Shown in pieces: positions 36,337 to 48,538 of a stretch of DNA of 64,000 nucleotides (its first letter is position 1; the number at the start of each line of letters is the position of its first letter). The notes under the pieces are model-generated. The model was not told the DNA's origin. It made no database searches and saw nothing but the letters and a program-made list of their open reading frames with translations. The position numbers and the translations under genes were made by a program. The DNA comes from Bryum argenteum (lineage: Eukaryota > Streptophyta > Bryopsida > Bryales > Bryaceae), in contig CM073322.1 in assembly GCA_037043015.1 (NCBI GenBank), forward strand, positions 33,191,364-33,255,363. Reading direction: 5' to 3'.

Positions 36337-37389
36337 CTACGCTTTGGCAGCAGGCACAGCTTCCAGCAACCTGGAGAAGTAGAATTTGGTGCCCGTCATC
36401 TCTCGTCTCTTTACAACCCACCCGACTTCCTTGAGAGCAGCTTCGAGATCGTCCTCGGCGTGCAAGTAAGCGCGGGTGGCCTTGGACGGTCCAGGAAAGA
36501 GCTCGCCGATGCGCTTCAGAATGGCGTAGTACAAAGTGTATGGGGCGAAGCTGATGATGAGGCGGTTCTCCGCCAGCGAGGCCAGGTGCTGCACCATAAC
36601 GCCCGCTTCTTTTTGCGGATAATGGATGAACACGTCCAAGCATGCGACGGTGTCGTACTTCCCCGTGATAGACTCCAAGTCGCGCGCTTCAAATTCAGGG
36701 AGTTTGCAGTTGGGTTTCGATTTTAGGGCTTCCTCCGCGAGGCGAGCTGCTTCGTCCACCATAGCGGAGCTGATATCGCTAGCATAGACGTGCGCGCCTT
36801 GAAGCGCCAACGGGATTGACAGGCTGCCCGTGCCGCAGCCCGCGTCGCAGATGGTAACGCCTTCGAGGGGCCTGTCTCCGAGGAATTTGAGCACCTTCTC
36901 CACGGTTATGGCATGTCCTTGGCGAATGTCGAGCTGCACGCTGTTGACGTCGTCGGTCTCCCCGTAAATGCGCTTCCAGCGGTCGAAACCCGAGGTGTTG
37001 AAGTAGTTGCGTACCACGGCCTTCTCATCGCCCCCGGTCTCCGCAGCTTGTTTCTGCCTCCTCTTCTCAGGATCCGCTAGCGAGAGCGCGGCCGCCAGCG
37101 CGGCGATGACTCCCCCGCTCGCCACCGCGAATTGCAACCCCGACATTCCATCGCTCTCTAACACCGCCAGGCTTAGCGTCTGCGCCGCGAGTTCCACTAC
37201 GGGCAATGCAGCCGAGGCTTGGACACACCCACCCCTCGCCCTCCTCGACGACGAACCCACACGTACTCGCTTGCTGCTCAATGCCGGGCATAGCGACGAG
37301 GAGCTCAATGAACCCAATTCACGCTGAGCGGCGACCGCTCCTGTAGCCGCACCAGTGCACACGGCCGCAGCAGCCATCGCCACCATCAC
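36337..37389 (-). CDS. CHLM: Mg-protoporphyrin IX methyltransferase, chloroplast
   Basis: A single uninterrupted frame of 350 codons. The enzyme moves a methyl group from S-adenosylmethionine to the C13 propionate of Mg-protoporphyrin IX, one step in chlorophyll synthesis, at chloroplast membranes. Residues 1-60 are Ser/Ala/Arg-rich and look like a transit peptide. A hydrophobic patch lies at about 87-105, which suits the known membrane attachment. The methyltransferase core begins near residue 124 with VRNYFNTSGFDRWKRIYG, followed by the SAM-binding motif ICDAGCGTGSL (about 180-190). Later YDTVACLDVFIHYP and the C-terminal VGWVVKRREMTGTKFYFSR match plant CHLM. Length is close to that expected for plant CHLM. 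The start ATG was chosen because it opens the transit-peptide-like segment. It is head-to-head with ELP1. Confidence 0.95.
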   Translation of the reverse strand: MMVAMAAAAVCTGAATGAVAAQRELGSLSSSSLCPALSSKRVRVGSSSRRARGGCVQASAALPVVELAAQTLSLAVLESDGMSGLQFAVASGGVIAALAAALSLADPEKRRQKQAAETGGDEKAVVRNYFNTSGFDRWKRIYGETDDVNSVQLDIRQGHAITVEKVLKFLGDRPLEGVTICDAGCGTGSLSIPLALQGAHVYASDISSAMVDEAARLAEEALKSKPNCKLPEFEARDLESITGKYDTVACLDVFIHYPQKEAGVMVQHLASLAENRLIISFAPYTLYYAILKRIGELFPGPSKATRAYLHAEDDLEAALKEVGWVVKRREMTGTKFYFSRLLEAVPAAKA

Positions 37390-37946
37390 GAATTAGCCAA
37401 AAACGCCCCCCAAAAATCCTGTACCCCGCACCTTATCCAGAACCCCCTTCCTCTTTTCACCACAACAACAATGCCAGCTCCAAGTCCACTAACACTTCCA
37501 CGCAATCCTAGTTTCCCAAGCTCAGCTACACGTCCACGATCTCAAACTCACTTCGTACAGCACGCTCGAAAGCTCAGACAAGATCACGGCCGAACCACTC
37601 CTCTCGAAAACAATGAAAGCCAAGCGTGGAATGGCATTGGCTGATGAATGGATTACGCAGATGCCATGGTGGCAACTGTTAGGCGGATGGACGTATAGCG
37701 GCGCTGCCGGATGAAGAAGGCGAACTGACTAGTTCAACGAAAAAAAGATTCCGGAAGAGCAAAAAAAGCAAAAGTAGGTGATTAAGAACTGCCTTTTTTG
37801 AGATTGTGAGGGTTTTGGCGAAGGTTTTGAGTGAGGGTGGTGTGCGGAATTATTAGGGTAGTGGATTTTGCCACGAGATTCTGGTGTGTTTGTCGGGTTA
37901 GGGACAATGCCTTTTTGATGAAAGAGTGTGCAGGTAATTTGTAACA
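37390..37946. promoter_or_regulatory. shared upstream region of CHLM and ELP1
   Basis: 557 bp separate two start codons that point away from each other, so both promoters and 5' leaders must lie here. No shared motif was identified by eye. Confidence 0.6.
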
Positions 37947-40900
37947 ATGCGGAATTTGGTGGTGATCAGCGAGGTGCATGGCGTGGTGGAAGGCGACGAC
38001 GATGCCAAGCTGCAAGTAGCAGCCGCGGCTGTGGATGTGGACAATGGCCTCTTCTTCGTCGCGTCCCAATCGTCCGCCCTCATCTGCTACTCCCTTCCCT
38101 CCTCCAAGGTGATCCTCTTGCTGCATTGTAACAACCCGTCGATCCGGCACTCGATACAAGCTCGATCCTTGTATTATTGGATCGATCTCTTGCGATCTCT
38201 TTGCATCGATTGCAAATCAGTTTAGGTTTCTTCAATTTCGCTCCGGACAGCTTTGATTTTTTATTTTTAAAGTTAGGGTTGCCTGTGAGCTGCTTAGTCG
38301 CGGGAGAAATTCGAGCGTGTAATTGTGCTGGAGGGTCATTGTTTGGTTTGTTTCATGAGCAGGTCGAATGGGTCGTGGCGTTGGACGAGGAAGCGGGGCC
38401 TGTGGTGGCTATGGAGTGGAGGGTGGAAGTGGAATCCGTTGTTGTTGGGCGTTCCAGTGGACAGGTAAGTAATGGACCACGACTGAACTGCATTGGAATA
38501 GCACCTGAATCGGCCGATTCTAATCCGTGGACATCATCAGGTGGTGGAGGTGAGTGATTCTGGTCAGGAAGTGCAAGAAGTGGGCTCCTTGAAGGGAGGC
38601 CTCTTGGCGATGGCTGCCAGCCCTGATGGGGAGCTTCTGCTTCTAGCTACCGGTCTAGGTCAACTTCTGGTGATGACTCAAGACTGGGATCTTCTATACG
38701 AGGTCACTCTAGACCAGGACCTTGCTGCTTCAGTAAGTATTTCGTCATTTTCTTTCAGTTGTCGTGTTTCTGCTCTTGTATTCGGAGACGTACTTTAGGG
38801 TTAGTTACTTCGACAAGCATCTGTTTTAGCTGCAGAACTACCCAAACAGGTAGACAGGTGCTGCCTATTAGTGAATGCTGCCAATTGAGTTGAATTGTAA
38901 CGAGTTTTTGCTGGTGAACATATAGGTGGTGCTAAATTTGATGGTTTTATGTAGGGCAGCGTGCAACTAAGCTGGCGAGGAGATGGCAAGTATTTCGCGA
39001 CGCTGGTCACAGGAAGCGGTCCCGACACTTCCCAGCTGAAAATCTGGGAGAGGGATACTGGAGCTCTTCACGCATCCGGAGAGAAGGTGCCGTATGTGCA
39101 GACAGCGATGGCATGGTGTCCATCAGGGGCCCGGATTGCCTCTTCATGTATTCAAACCAATAATCCACCGCTTGTAATGTCCTTCGAAAAAAACGGTCTG
39201 AAGCGAGACAAGTTCCAGCTTGAAGGCCCTCTGGATACGCATGTAGGTTACCTCAAGTGGAACAGCAACTCCGAGCTTCTGGCCATGGTCGTGACCACAA
39301 AAGACTGGATTGGTGTCCAGGTCTGGAGCTGCAGCAACTTCCATTGGTACCTGAAACAGGAGCTGCGGTTTCCGAGCACGGATGAGCTGAATGTGCTATG
39401 GGATCCTGAAGATGCAATGAAACTCGTCTGCTGGACAGCGAGTGGGACCATACGCACTCTCAGGCTTGGCTGGAAGTCTGCAGTCCTGGACTCCAGCGTA
39501 GCGCTTGTGATAAATGGACACAGCTTGCTTGTCTCACCTCTCTCGCTCGCCCTCGTGCCTCCACCGATGTCACTCTTTACGATCACTTTCCAGGCCCCAG
39601 TGCAGGTTGTGGCGTTTCTGCAGGAGAGTGATCGAGGAACTTTGATAGCTGCTCGCCTTTCTGATAGCACGTTGAGCGTTGTGACGCTGCCTCGACTTAG
39701 TGAATGGCTAGAGCTCGAAGGGGAGAATCACACCGCGCGCTCTATCTCTGTTCTCTCTGACTTGAAGCAGAGCATAAGCGAGCTGCGGCATCTTTCATGG
39801 TTGAGCTCTCGAACACTTCTGGGCGTCCTCTCAGTGCAACCGGGCTCGGACAAGGTTGGCATTTCCGGGAACTTCTCGGGAACGCAGAATGGTGTTTTTT
39901 GGCAAACTTACCCTGGAAGCCGGGAGATTCTCGTTGAAGTTGATCTTGATATGGCAGCTGAGAAGCCTAGTGTGATCATGTCCGATGGATGTCAGATACA
40001 GGGAGTTCAAGAAACGCCTGTGAAACAGCCAGTGGTCAGCATAACGAAGAACCTGAGTGGGTTCACAAACCAGAATGGAGATGCTTTTGTCCAGCTGGGT
40101 GATGGCTCCATGGTATTGTATACTGAATCACAAGCAGCGTCACAGTTTGGGAGAACTGTGCTTGGAAAGTTCACGAGGCCGTGTCCGTGGGTGACCATGG
40201 TGCAATCTGGGGTTGGGGATGTCATTCTTTTTGGGCTCGATGACAAGGGCTCTTTGGAGCTTTTAGGTCATTGTGTTCTCTGTAAGGACTGCACAAGCTT
40301 TGCGATTCATACTGCGGCCGACTCTCGGTCCCATCTTCTATACACAACGCAGCGAGATTCCATGCACGTTGTTAGTTTATCAGACCCTTCTTCGCTCTCC
40401 GATCTACAGTCTAAGCAAGAGGTTAACATGAAGCCCGAATCATTGGGAGGGAGGAAACACAAAAGTGGAGGCGCTCAAGAAGAGAATTTGAAGGTTCGTC
40501 CCTTATGGGAACGAGGCGCTAGATTGGTGACAGCATTAGGTGGCCATGACGTCGCCGTAATAGTACAGACCATAAGAGGCAACCTGGAGACAGTGTACCC
40601 TCGAGGTCTCGTGCTCGGCGCCATTGCAGAAGCTTTGAAACAAGGTCGCTTTCGTGAGGCTATAGGATTAACACGGAGGCATCATATCAACCTGAATGTT
40701 TTAGTTGACTATGGCGGTTGGCGAAGCTTTTGCGTGAAGGCTTCTGAGTTCGTCAAGCAGGTATGCTGCCGCTTTGACTTCGTTTGAGATATGAACTGGA
40801 GTATGGACTTTCTCGATCTCGTTTTGTTTGTGAAGAATGATCCTGGAATGTGTTTTTAACATTCATGACAAGTGTTACTTTTCTTGCAGGTGGGTAGATT

Positions 40901-43000
40901 GAACCATATCACCGAGCTAGTATACGCTCTAAATGAGGAAGACATTGTCGAAACAACTTACAAGAATCTATTAACCCCTTTTACAGAGCCACTAAAACCT
41001 GCAGATGCTGCAACTGAGCTGCTTAAGTCTCAGCTTACAGCGAACAAGGTGCAAACTGTATTGAAAGCCTTGAGATTAGGTGTGGAAAAAGAAATTCCCG
41101 ACAGCCCCGCAAAGGAGCTCTGCATTCTAGCCACACTAGCTAAGAGCCGACCTCCAGAAATAAAAGAAGCCCTACAGCGCGTTAAGAGTTTGCGGGAAGC
41201 TGAGCTACAGGGCGAAGCTACTGTGGAGCTAGAGGCAATTGAGCAACCGGAAGAAGGGGCGAAGAAGGTTATATTAAGTGCCGAGGCCGCATTGAAGCAC
41301 TTATTGTGGTTATCAGATGCAGATATTGTTTTTAAAGAAGCTCTAGGATTGTATGACTTGCACTTGGCGGCAATGGTTGCTTCGCATGCGCAAAGAGATC
41401 CAAAAGAGTTTCTTCCTCTCTTAAAAGAGTTGGAGGAAATGCCATCACATATGATGCAATATAAGATTGATGTCAGGTACGTCGTGAGCATTGTCTATCT
41501 TCTACATATTGGGTTCGGAGTCGATCATGTTCGTCACCTTTAGTCATAAATTTGACTTATTAATGGTCTTCAGTCCGAGTTTCTGATGCACTTTGGCTGC
41601 AGATTGGGCTACTACGAGAGTGCTTTGCAGAACCTTTCTCAAGGGGGAGAAGCCAACTTCAATGAATGTCTTCAGTTGATGATGGACCATGCCGAATTAT
41701 TTCCACTTGGATTGCAAATCTTCAGTGAGTCCAAGTACCGGGTTGATATTTTGGAAGCGTGGGGAGATCATCTTGCGCAACAAGAGAAATTTGAGGATGC
41801 TGCTGCCGCTTACTGCTCGTGCAACAAATTCCAGAAGGCTATGGATTCATATAGGTCCGGTGGCTTATGGCGGGGAGTGATGACCATTGCAGGGCAGTTG
41901 AACCTTTCGCAAGGGGAGTGGTCGTCGCTTGCCAGTGATTTGGGCGAAGAATTGCAAGCGATGGGTAGGCCGGCTGAGGCTGCATGCGTGGCCCTAGAGT
42001 ATACCCATGATGTAGATTCCGGAGTCAGGTTACTGCTGGAAGCCAGGGAGTGGATGGAAGCTGTAAGAGTGGCTTCGTTATATTGCCGCTCGGACCTTGT
42101 GGCTTCGCTTATCGAACCCGCTGCTGTGGAATGTGCAAATGCCCTCATCGAAGAGTTCACAGAAGGTTTACAGAAGGTTAGAAAATATCTTGTTCGTTAT
42201 CAGACTGTCAGGCAGCGGCGACTGTCACTTGCAGCGAAATTGAAGGCAGAAGAAGAAGGAGAATGGCCTGACGACGATACGGTATCAGAAGCCAGCAGCA
42301 ATTTGAGCAGTATGAGTGCGTACACCCATGGGTATGTAACTCTTCCCCTTTCCCTTCCTTCGAAGGTAGAAGCTTTCCTTGCATGCTTTCGTGGTCAAAA
42401 ATGTGCTGCGTCTAGGATGTAATCATTCAGTTCGATGCTTTCAGATCCTAATACATGGGTCTTTTCATGTACTGTTCAGAACTGCTTCCCCAAGCAGTGT
42501 GACAACAGGGTCAGGAAGGGGAAGAAAGAACAACGCACGAAATCAGAAAAAGGCAAAAGGAGGTCGTATTCGAGCTGGCAGGTGGGTACTGCTTTTACTT
42601 TTTCATTTTCTACTTGCTCTGTGCTCTTCGGAAGGTTGTTTGCTTTTATTCTGTTGAGGGAAGGCAGATTGCTGAATGAGAGTGGTGGTGATGCAGTGCT
42701 GGAGAGGAATGGGGTCTTATAGAGCACATAAGAGGCATGGAAGTGAACGTTCGGATGTTAGAAGAGGTGCGACGGTTGCTCAGTGTGCTACTTCTACAAG
42801 GTCATTATTCTAGTGCACGTGATGTTCAATCGTCCCTAGCCGCATACCAGAAGGAGCAAAAGCTTGCGCTGGGAAGCATGGAAAAGGATGCTGAAACTGA
42901 TAGTACGCAAGTGGTCAATCCACCGCTGAGCACACCCCCTGCTTCCTCAGTAACGTGGAGGTTGGCCGTGTTGGAGCCTCCTGAAAGCCAATGTACATAA
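37947..43000 (+). CDS. ELP1: Elongator complex subunit 1
   Basis: Eight exons rebuild in frame to 1327 residues: 37947-38108, 38363-38464, 38541-38732, 38955-40760, 40890-41476, 41603-42331, 42480-42581, 42697-43000. ELP1 (IKI3; ELO2 in Arabidopsis) is the scaffold of Elongator, which modifies the wobble uridine of tRNAs at position 5 in the cytoplasm. The N-terminal half has WD40-type strands, for example SPDGELLLLATGLGQLLVMT and QLSWRGDGKYFATL. The C-terminal half is helical and TPR-like, with RLGYYESALQNL and EAWGDHLAQQEKFEDAAAAY. Exon 7 encodes a basic stretch (GRGRKNNARNQKKAKGGRIRAG) at the place of the tRNA-binding basic region known in yeast Elp1. The end reads EEWGLIEHIRGM and WRLAVLEPP, as expected. 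Length is close to that of the Arabidopsis protein. It converges with the AAA-ATPase gene 532 bp downstream. Confidence 0.95.
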
Positions 43001-43532
43001 TGAAGTGTCAATAGATCTCCGAATTCTTGCATACATGTACCGATATACAGTCACGCTACCTCCGCTAAGTGTTCCAGCTTTTGTTGGTGAGAGCTTTGTT
43101 GTGGTTTCTCTATGAATGATGTGGCTTACAGACATTGCTGCTGTAGTAAGTTTCATTGTTAGAGAACGTGGTCTCAAGAAAAGAAAATTAATGCAGTACA
43201 ATCTAAAGTAGAGTGTAAGTAGTTGTTACATGCACCAACTCAACTTATTCAAGAGTGATTCTTTTAGAGATTAGGTCAAATCCTGGCAGCAGTCTCGAAG
43301 TATCAAATAACAACTCTTTCTGTTCGAGATCCGTGACTATGATGAAGGTTCGTACATTACTGTAGATCCAACCAGGGGAAAATCGAATGATCTGATCTTC
43401 GTAAACGTTCAACAGGTCTTTTGAGTGTTTCAACTCGACTATCATACAGCTAATAAGGGACACAATCCTACTTTGCTTAAAATCTGGAGGCTTGTACAGG
43501 GTTTTAATTTTTTCTTTTAATTCTAAAAAGAT
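43001..43532. other. convergent intergenic region
   Basis: This 532-bp region holds the 3' ends of ELP1 and of the AAA-ATPase gene. No further gene is seen. Confidence 0.6.
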
Positions 43533-46487
43533 CTACTTGAAATGGACGCCATTATTAGACCCGCAGGTGTACATTTCGCCATTCTCTAAAACTTTGTGCA
43601 CGCCATTGAAGACTGCTGCTTTGGATGATGAGCCTACGTCAAAAAGCTTCCTGCAAGGAGTCCCAGGAGTCCCATTGTTTGACGGTAGCACATTGAAAAC
43701 CTGCTCGATCTCAGCCTTGGACAGCTTCGTTGCAAGGTTTTGAATGACACCTTCGATGGCCGAATCCAACGTCCCTTCACTAGCATTTTTAAAAAACGCA
43801 GACTGAATAGAAGGGACTAAGTCTTCCACATCAGAAGTGGAGGCCGCAGGAGGTTGGGCTTCGTTCTCCATCAGCATGTCGATCACATCCAGCATTGCCA
43901 TCACATCATCGTTGCACACCTTCCTTGAACCACCAGAGGCTTCGATATCCCTGCTGCAGGCTCCAAAGACATCAACATCCCTGCTGTTGCCTGGAGAGGC
44001 TTCAAAATCTCTGCTGCTGGCTCCAGAGACTTCAACATCCCTGCTGCTGGCTCCAGAGACTTCGACATCCCTGCTGCTGGCTCCGGAGATTTCGAAATCC
44101 CTGCTATTGGCTGCAGAGGCTTCAGAGTCCCTGCTGCTGGCTCCAGAGGCTTCGAAATCCCTGCCAGAGACTTCGATATCCCTGCCAGAGACTTCGACAT
44201 CCCTGCCAGAGACTTCGACATCCCTGCTGCTGGCTGCAGAGGCTTCGAGATCCCTGCTACTGGCTGCTGAGACTTCAATATCAGTGGCAAGTTCTGGAGT
44301 AGGGGCCTTCGCTTCAAGAGCATTAGTTTCTAGAGCTGAGAGCACACTCTCTAGGGCAGTGTCAACATCATTCTTGTCCTTGATGAGGAGTTCGGCGATG
44401 TATGCCGGTGTCAAGGTCGCCCCTACGAATGCTGACTCCAGTTTCTTAAACAACGGGTGCTCTTCCACTGACAAATAATTCCTGGCTAGCACTCGAAACG
44501 CCTCAAAGGTGCAGTACGAGAGCTCGATTTGCATGTCCATGCGGCCAGGCCGGAGTAAGGCCTTGTCCAGCGCCTCAATGTGGTTGGTGGTGAACACGAT
44601 GATCCGCTCATCGCCACAAACGGACCATAACCCGTCCACAAAATTCAACAGCCCAGATAGTGTCACTCTGTTCGGGTCGTCGTCTTCGACATGCTCACCT
44701 GAAGTATCAACACACTTACAATATCAACATCTGCCAACCTTGGATCTGATCGATCAAACGAAGCAAACTGAATCTCTGATGTAAGAGAAAGATCCTTATT
44801 CAAGCGGTGGGTTCAACACTTAACCTGGCTCGTACAGCATGACACTCTTGCCTGCTCCTCTATATGAGCGAGTTTTCGTGAACTTCACAGAACAATCAAT
44901 GTCTTCCAACACAATTATCGACCGGGCGGTTGTCTGCAACAACAGTTGCCGCAAATCGCCATTAGTGCGCACCTGATCAAAAACACATCTCCCATCAGCA
45001 ATCAAGGTTTCTGGCCTCATTCCATAATCTGGGGCACTACAAACAATGCAGAACAAAGCCCACTCGTCTATGTTCCGACAAAGGCAATTAATAGACGACA
45101 ATCCACATACCATGATCCCGAGAAAAATTGAGTGCGTTTTCTTATCGGAATGTTTACTGATTCCCGAAGGACGTTGTTAAGAATAGACAATCAAGCATCT
45201 AAGCTACATCCCAGTCTAGGTTGCACTTACAAGACTGAGTTCCAAGTCATAAATGTCGTACTTAAGGAAGTTGGCCATGGCAGCAATCATGGAGGACTTG
45301 CCAGTTCCAGGGGGGCCATACAACAAGTAGCCTCGCTTCCAGGCTCGCCCAGCCTTGGCATAGAACGATTTGTCCTTGCTGAAGCTGGTCAAATCTGCAA
45401 TGATCTTTTCTTTCAGAAACGGGTCCAAAGCAAGGGTGTCAAACGTCGACGGATGCTTGTACATCACCTCTTCCCACAACCGCCTCGCACCGGAACTCGT
45501 GTACTGGTGGAATCCATCCTTCCCGTTCGTGTGGATTTTGATTTCTCGAGTCTTGCCAGATTGCATGGCAGCGCTCTGAGTAATGAACTCCAGATACTCC
45601 GGCAGCAATTTGGCTTTATCCCGCTTCCGAATCTTCAACTGATATTCCTTCGTTGTTGTCGTCGTATTCCTGTAGGTTTTCTCTTTCCTATTTGTAAAGT
45701 GCATCCACCACACTGTCATCCCCTGCAGTTCCCGAACGAAAAGAAATAATCCCACAAACTAAGAAATCTAGCGATGAAAAAAAATTGATAATTCATAGTT
45801 TAAGGATTCCGAAATGTGTCTTGTAAAGAGACAAGCACTGTACTGGACTTGTAAGTGTCCTGTAAGTACAATCTAGACTGTGACGCAAGATCACTTAAAA
45901 GGCAAGTGTTGTAATTGCAGACTGACATGACAGACTGGCATGTAAGTGTCGTGTAAAAGAGTCAATCCAGACTGCCATGCCACGAAAGAGCACCTGGTAT
46001 ACTTGATTGTACTTAGCAGGAGAAAACACAAAAATAGCTCGCCGAGCAAGTGAACTGCTCTGGTTCGTGTTTATATTGATTTCTCAATAGATTCATACGT
46101 TGATTGGTTAAAAAAGATAAAAAAAAGATGCACCTTGTATTTATCGACAATGACATCGTTGGAACTGGATAAGCGCATGGTGATGGTGAGCGACTTAGGT
46201 TGCCTGAAAACAGCAAGGTTCTTGGCCTTGTTGTGAGCTTTGAACGACTCCAGGTGCAAGTGGACGTCATTGTAAAAATCGTTTGGCAGGTTTCCCTCGA
46301 ACTCATTGACGGTGATGATACAAAAGGGACTGAGCAAGTTGCGCATGAACCCACTCAAGCTTCGGAGCGCTTCGTGACCCTCGGGTGGCATTGTTTGCCT
46401 GATCAAGGTGATCAAGCCCAGCAATGGAAACAGCTGCGAAGCCGCTTTCTGCACATTCGGCACCCGTAACTTCGCCAACTGCTCCAT
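43533..46487 (-). CDS. BCS1-like AAA-ATPase with repetitive C-terminal tail
   Basis: Four exons on the minus strand (46487-46134, 45722-45231, 44972-44825, 44698-43533) join in frame to 719 residues. The N-terminal ~120 residues form the AAA-ATPase-ASD region typical of plant BCS1-like proteins, which sit in the membranes of mitochondria, ER or other organelles. The junction into exon 2 reads DKYKGMTVWWMHFTNRK, as in the family. Walker A GPPGTGKS is at about 254-261, Walker B IIVLEDIDCS at about 301-310, then TLSGLLNFVDGLWS, the second region of homology IIVFTTNHIEALDKALLRPGR and the family motif GRMDMQIELSYC. After the AAA core comes a tail of about 230 residues with 12 imperfect S/G-RD-(V/F/L/I)-E-(V/A) units, and a further Ser/Asn-rich end. 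This tail is much longer than usual. Substrate unknown. Confidence 0.9.
43926..44280 (-). repeat. in-frame coding minisatellite (30-bp and 21-bp units)
   Basis: Units of 30 bp (ten residues, like SGASSRDVEV) and a run of 21-bp units (seven residues, like SGRDVEV) alternate. All keep the reading frame of the AAA-ATPase gene. RD is constant, whereas the residue after it varies among V, I, F, L and S. Confidence 0.9.
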
Positions 46488-46564
46488 GGCAACTCCCCCT
46501 AGACACACACACACACTAATTCCAGGCCCTGAGCACCATAACTGCAAAAATACCATCACCACAC

Positions 46565-46965
46565 ACACGATGGTTACTTAAAACTCTCACCGATATTTTA
46601 CCATTTAGCCCTCTCGAAACAAAAGAGTTGCTCTCACCATCAAGAAAAGATCTAAACCCAACTGCCGCAGCACCGACAGCTATCTGCTCGAACAATAACA
46701 AGCACACCAAGCGCTTTAGAATCGAAATGGCGAACTCAGAAAGGCTGGAACCATCGACCACTCTCACGTCGCACACGATGGTTACTTAAAGCTTTACCCA
46801 AATTCTACCACTTAACTAGCACGCCTCTCCTCTCGAGGCAGAAGAGAGTTCTCACCATCTAGAAAAGATCTCTGCATACGGAACCCAACAACCATCTGCT
46901 TGGACCAGAATAACCACGCCCCCCCATCGAAAGCTGACATGGCGAACTCCGAGAGGCTAGACGAA
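46565..46965. repeat. ~198-bp imperfect tandem duplication upstream of the AAA gene
   Basis: 46567-46760 and 46765-46960 align along their length. Shared strings include 'cgatggttacttaaa', 'agaaaagatct' and 'atggcgaactc'. The duplication begins about 80 bp upstream of the AAA start codon, so it may hold duplicated promoter or leader sequence. Confidence 0.75.
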
Positions 46966-48538
46966 GAACATGGGTTCTGCAACTACAATTCCAGCTAGCA
47001 CTCAATGCCCGAAACTAGTCCAAATATAGCGCTCAGAGCCTGAAAGTTCGAATCCACGAGACCATTCAAGGACTCTCGGGATCGAGAGTGAGAAATGTGC
47101 GAGACGGGTGCACGGATGGGGCGACGGAGGAGTGCGTTGGGCATCGAACAGAGCTCCCGCGTGGCCGTGGGGCATCGAAGAGGGCTCCCCGCGTGGCCTT
47201 CGCTAGTCAAACCCCAGTCAAGCCTACTACGGAACCTTGCTCTTCATTCATTACGTTGAGTTTCTGAGCAGAGATTAGCATTTCTCCTTTCATTTCTCTT
47301 GTTTGTTGAACAAGCAATAAATGGAGATGGTACAACATGTACCGAAGCTGATGACTCAGCTCGGCTGGTTGGGATGAGACTAGCATCTAAAACTCTCTGG
47401 CTAGGCGGGCGGCATCTCAACGTTCTAGAGATATATAAAGAATACGGCAAAGTGAGCGCAGGGAATGTTGTGCAAGCCTTTTCGAATGACGGCTATTTGG
47501 AGTTGACTAAGAATTGTTCAGCAAGTACTCGCATGAGTCGCATCTGGAAACGAAGATGTTCGATTCTATCTTCGTTCCATATACCCTAGTATGCACTTAT
47601 TGCGATTCTGTTTCAACCATATCAATGAAGAGCTTGTTGCATTTTTACGCTGGTACAGCTTGTTGCATTCTTTGGTGGTATGGTCGGAACACTTATTTTC
47701 AAATTAAGTGATGTTGATTTCTTTACAGCTTAATTATTGGCAAAAAAAAAATTGAAAAATGTGAACCCAAACGGACTTTTATTTTTCTTGTTTGATATGA
47801 ATACATTATGTCCTCTACCATTGTTGTTATGTCCTGTGGGCAAATCATCAAGGGTAGGTCGAACGGACACTATATTCATAGGGGTTTGGTGATCTTCTTC
47901 TTCTACATTATGAATTTTCAAAGTCTTGTATGCCTAGACTCCTATTTGTGCGCATGAGGACAACAACTTCGAAAAGTGCGCATGAGGACCACTCACCTTT
48001 TGGTGGTTAGTGCCAATCAATGAATGCCTCTTGTTGGGTTTGTTTTAGAAGTATATTCTTGTGTGCACAGTAATGGGTGCGACACTGCTTGTAAATGCAT
48101 GCTTCTGCAAGGATTACCTTTAGGGGGGCGCTTTTGAGTATGGGTGTTCCTATCATGTAGTTTAATGCATTCTTTGATGATCTTTCCATGTGCAGTGAGA
48201 TGTTATGTGTATAGATAAGAACAAGATATACGTTGTAGTTGAATTTGTCTTAATTCTTTTTTGGGTTTCGAGGGGGGACTCTGGTCACCTTAGATGAAGT
48301 ATTAGATTTTGTTCTCCTCTTTTATAGTGCATGTGGAATGTTTGGAACTGCATTTGTTTCAAATTGAGTCATTGGAAAAAGAGAACATGTGATTTGGATA
48401 ACACCCTTTATCCCATGATGTAAGGCTTGCAGGTGGTACATACATGTGTAGATATGAGACCACCTACCACCCTTGTAATATGGGATCAAGGGAGTATGAA
48501 TCCTTTTAGGTTTAGGATTGAGATTAGGTAGTTAACCC
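46966..48538. other. no gene recognised
   Basis: Short frames only, on both strands (for example plus 47299-47589). None shows a domain. The distal promoter of the AAA gene may lie at its left edge. Confidence 0.45.

Noticed and set aside
36034-36726. Plus-strand 230-codon frame
   Set aside because: Most of it is antisense to the CHLM coding region and no domain is seen.
43837-44478. Plus-strand 213-codon frame
   Set aside because: It is antisense to the AAA-ATPase last exon and follows its repeat; the minus-strand protein has clear domain motifs.
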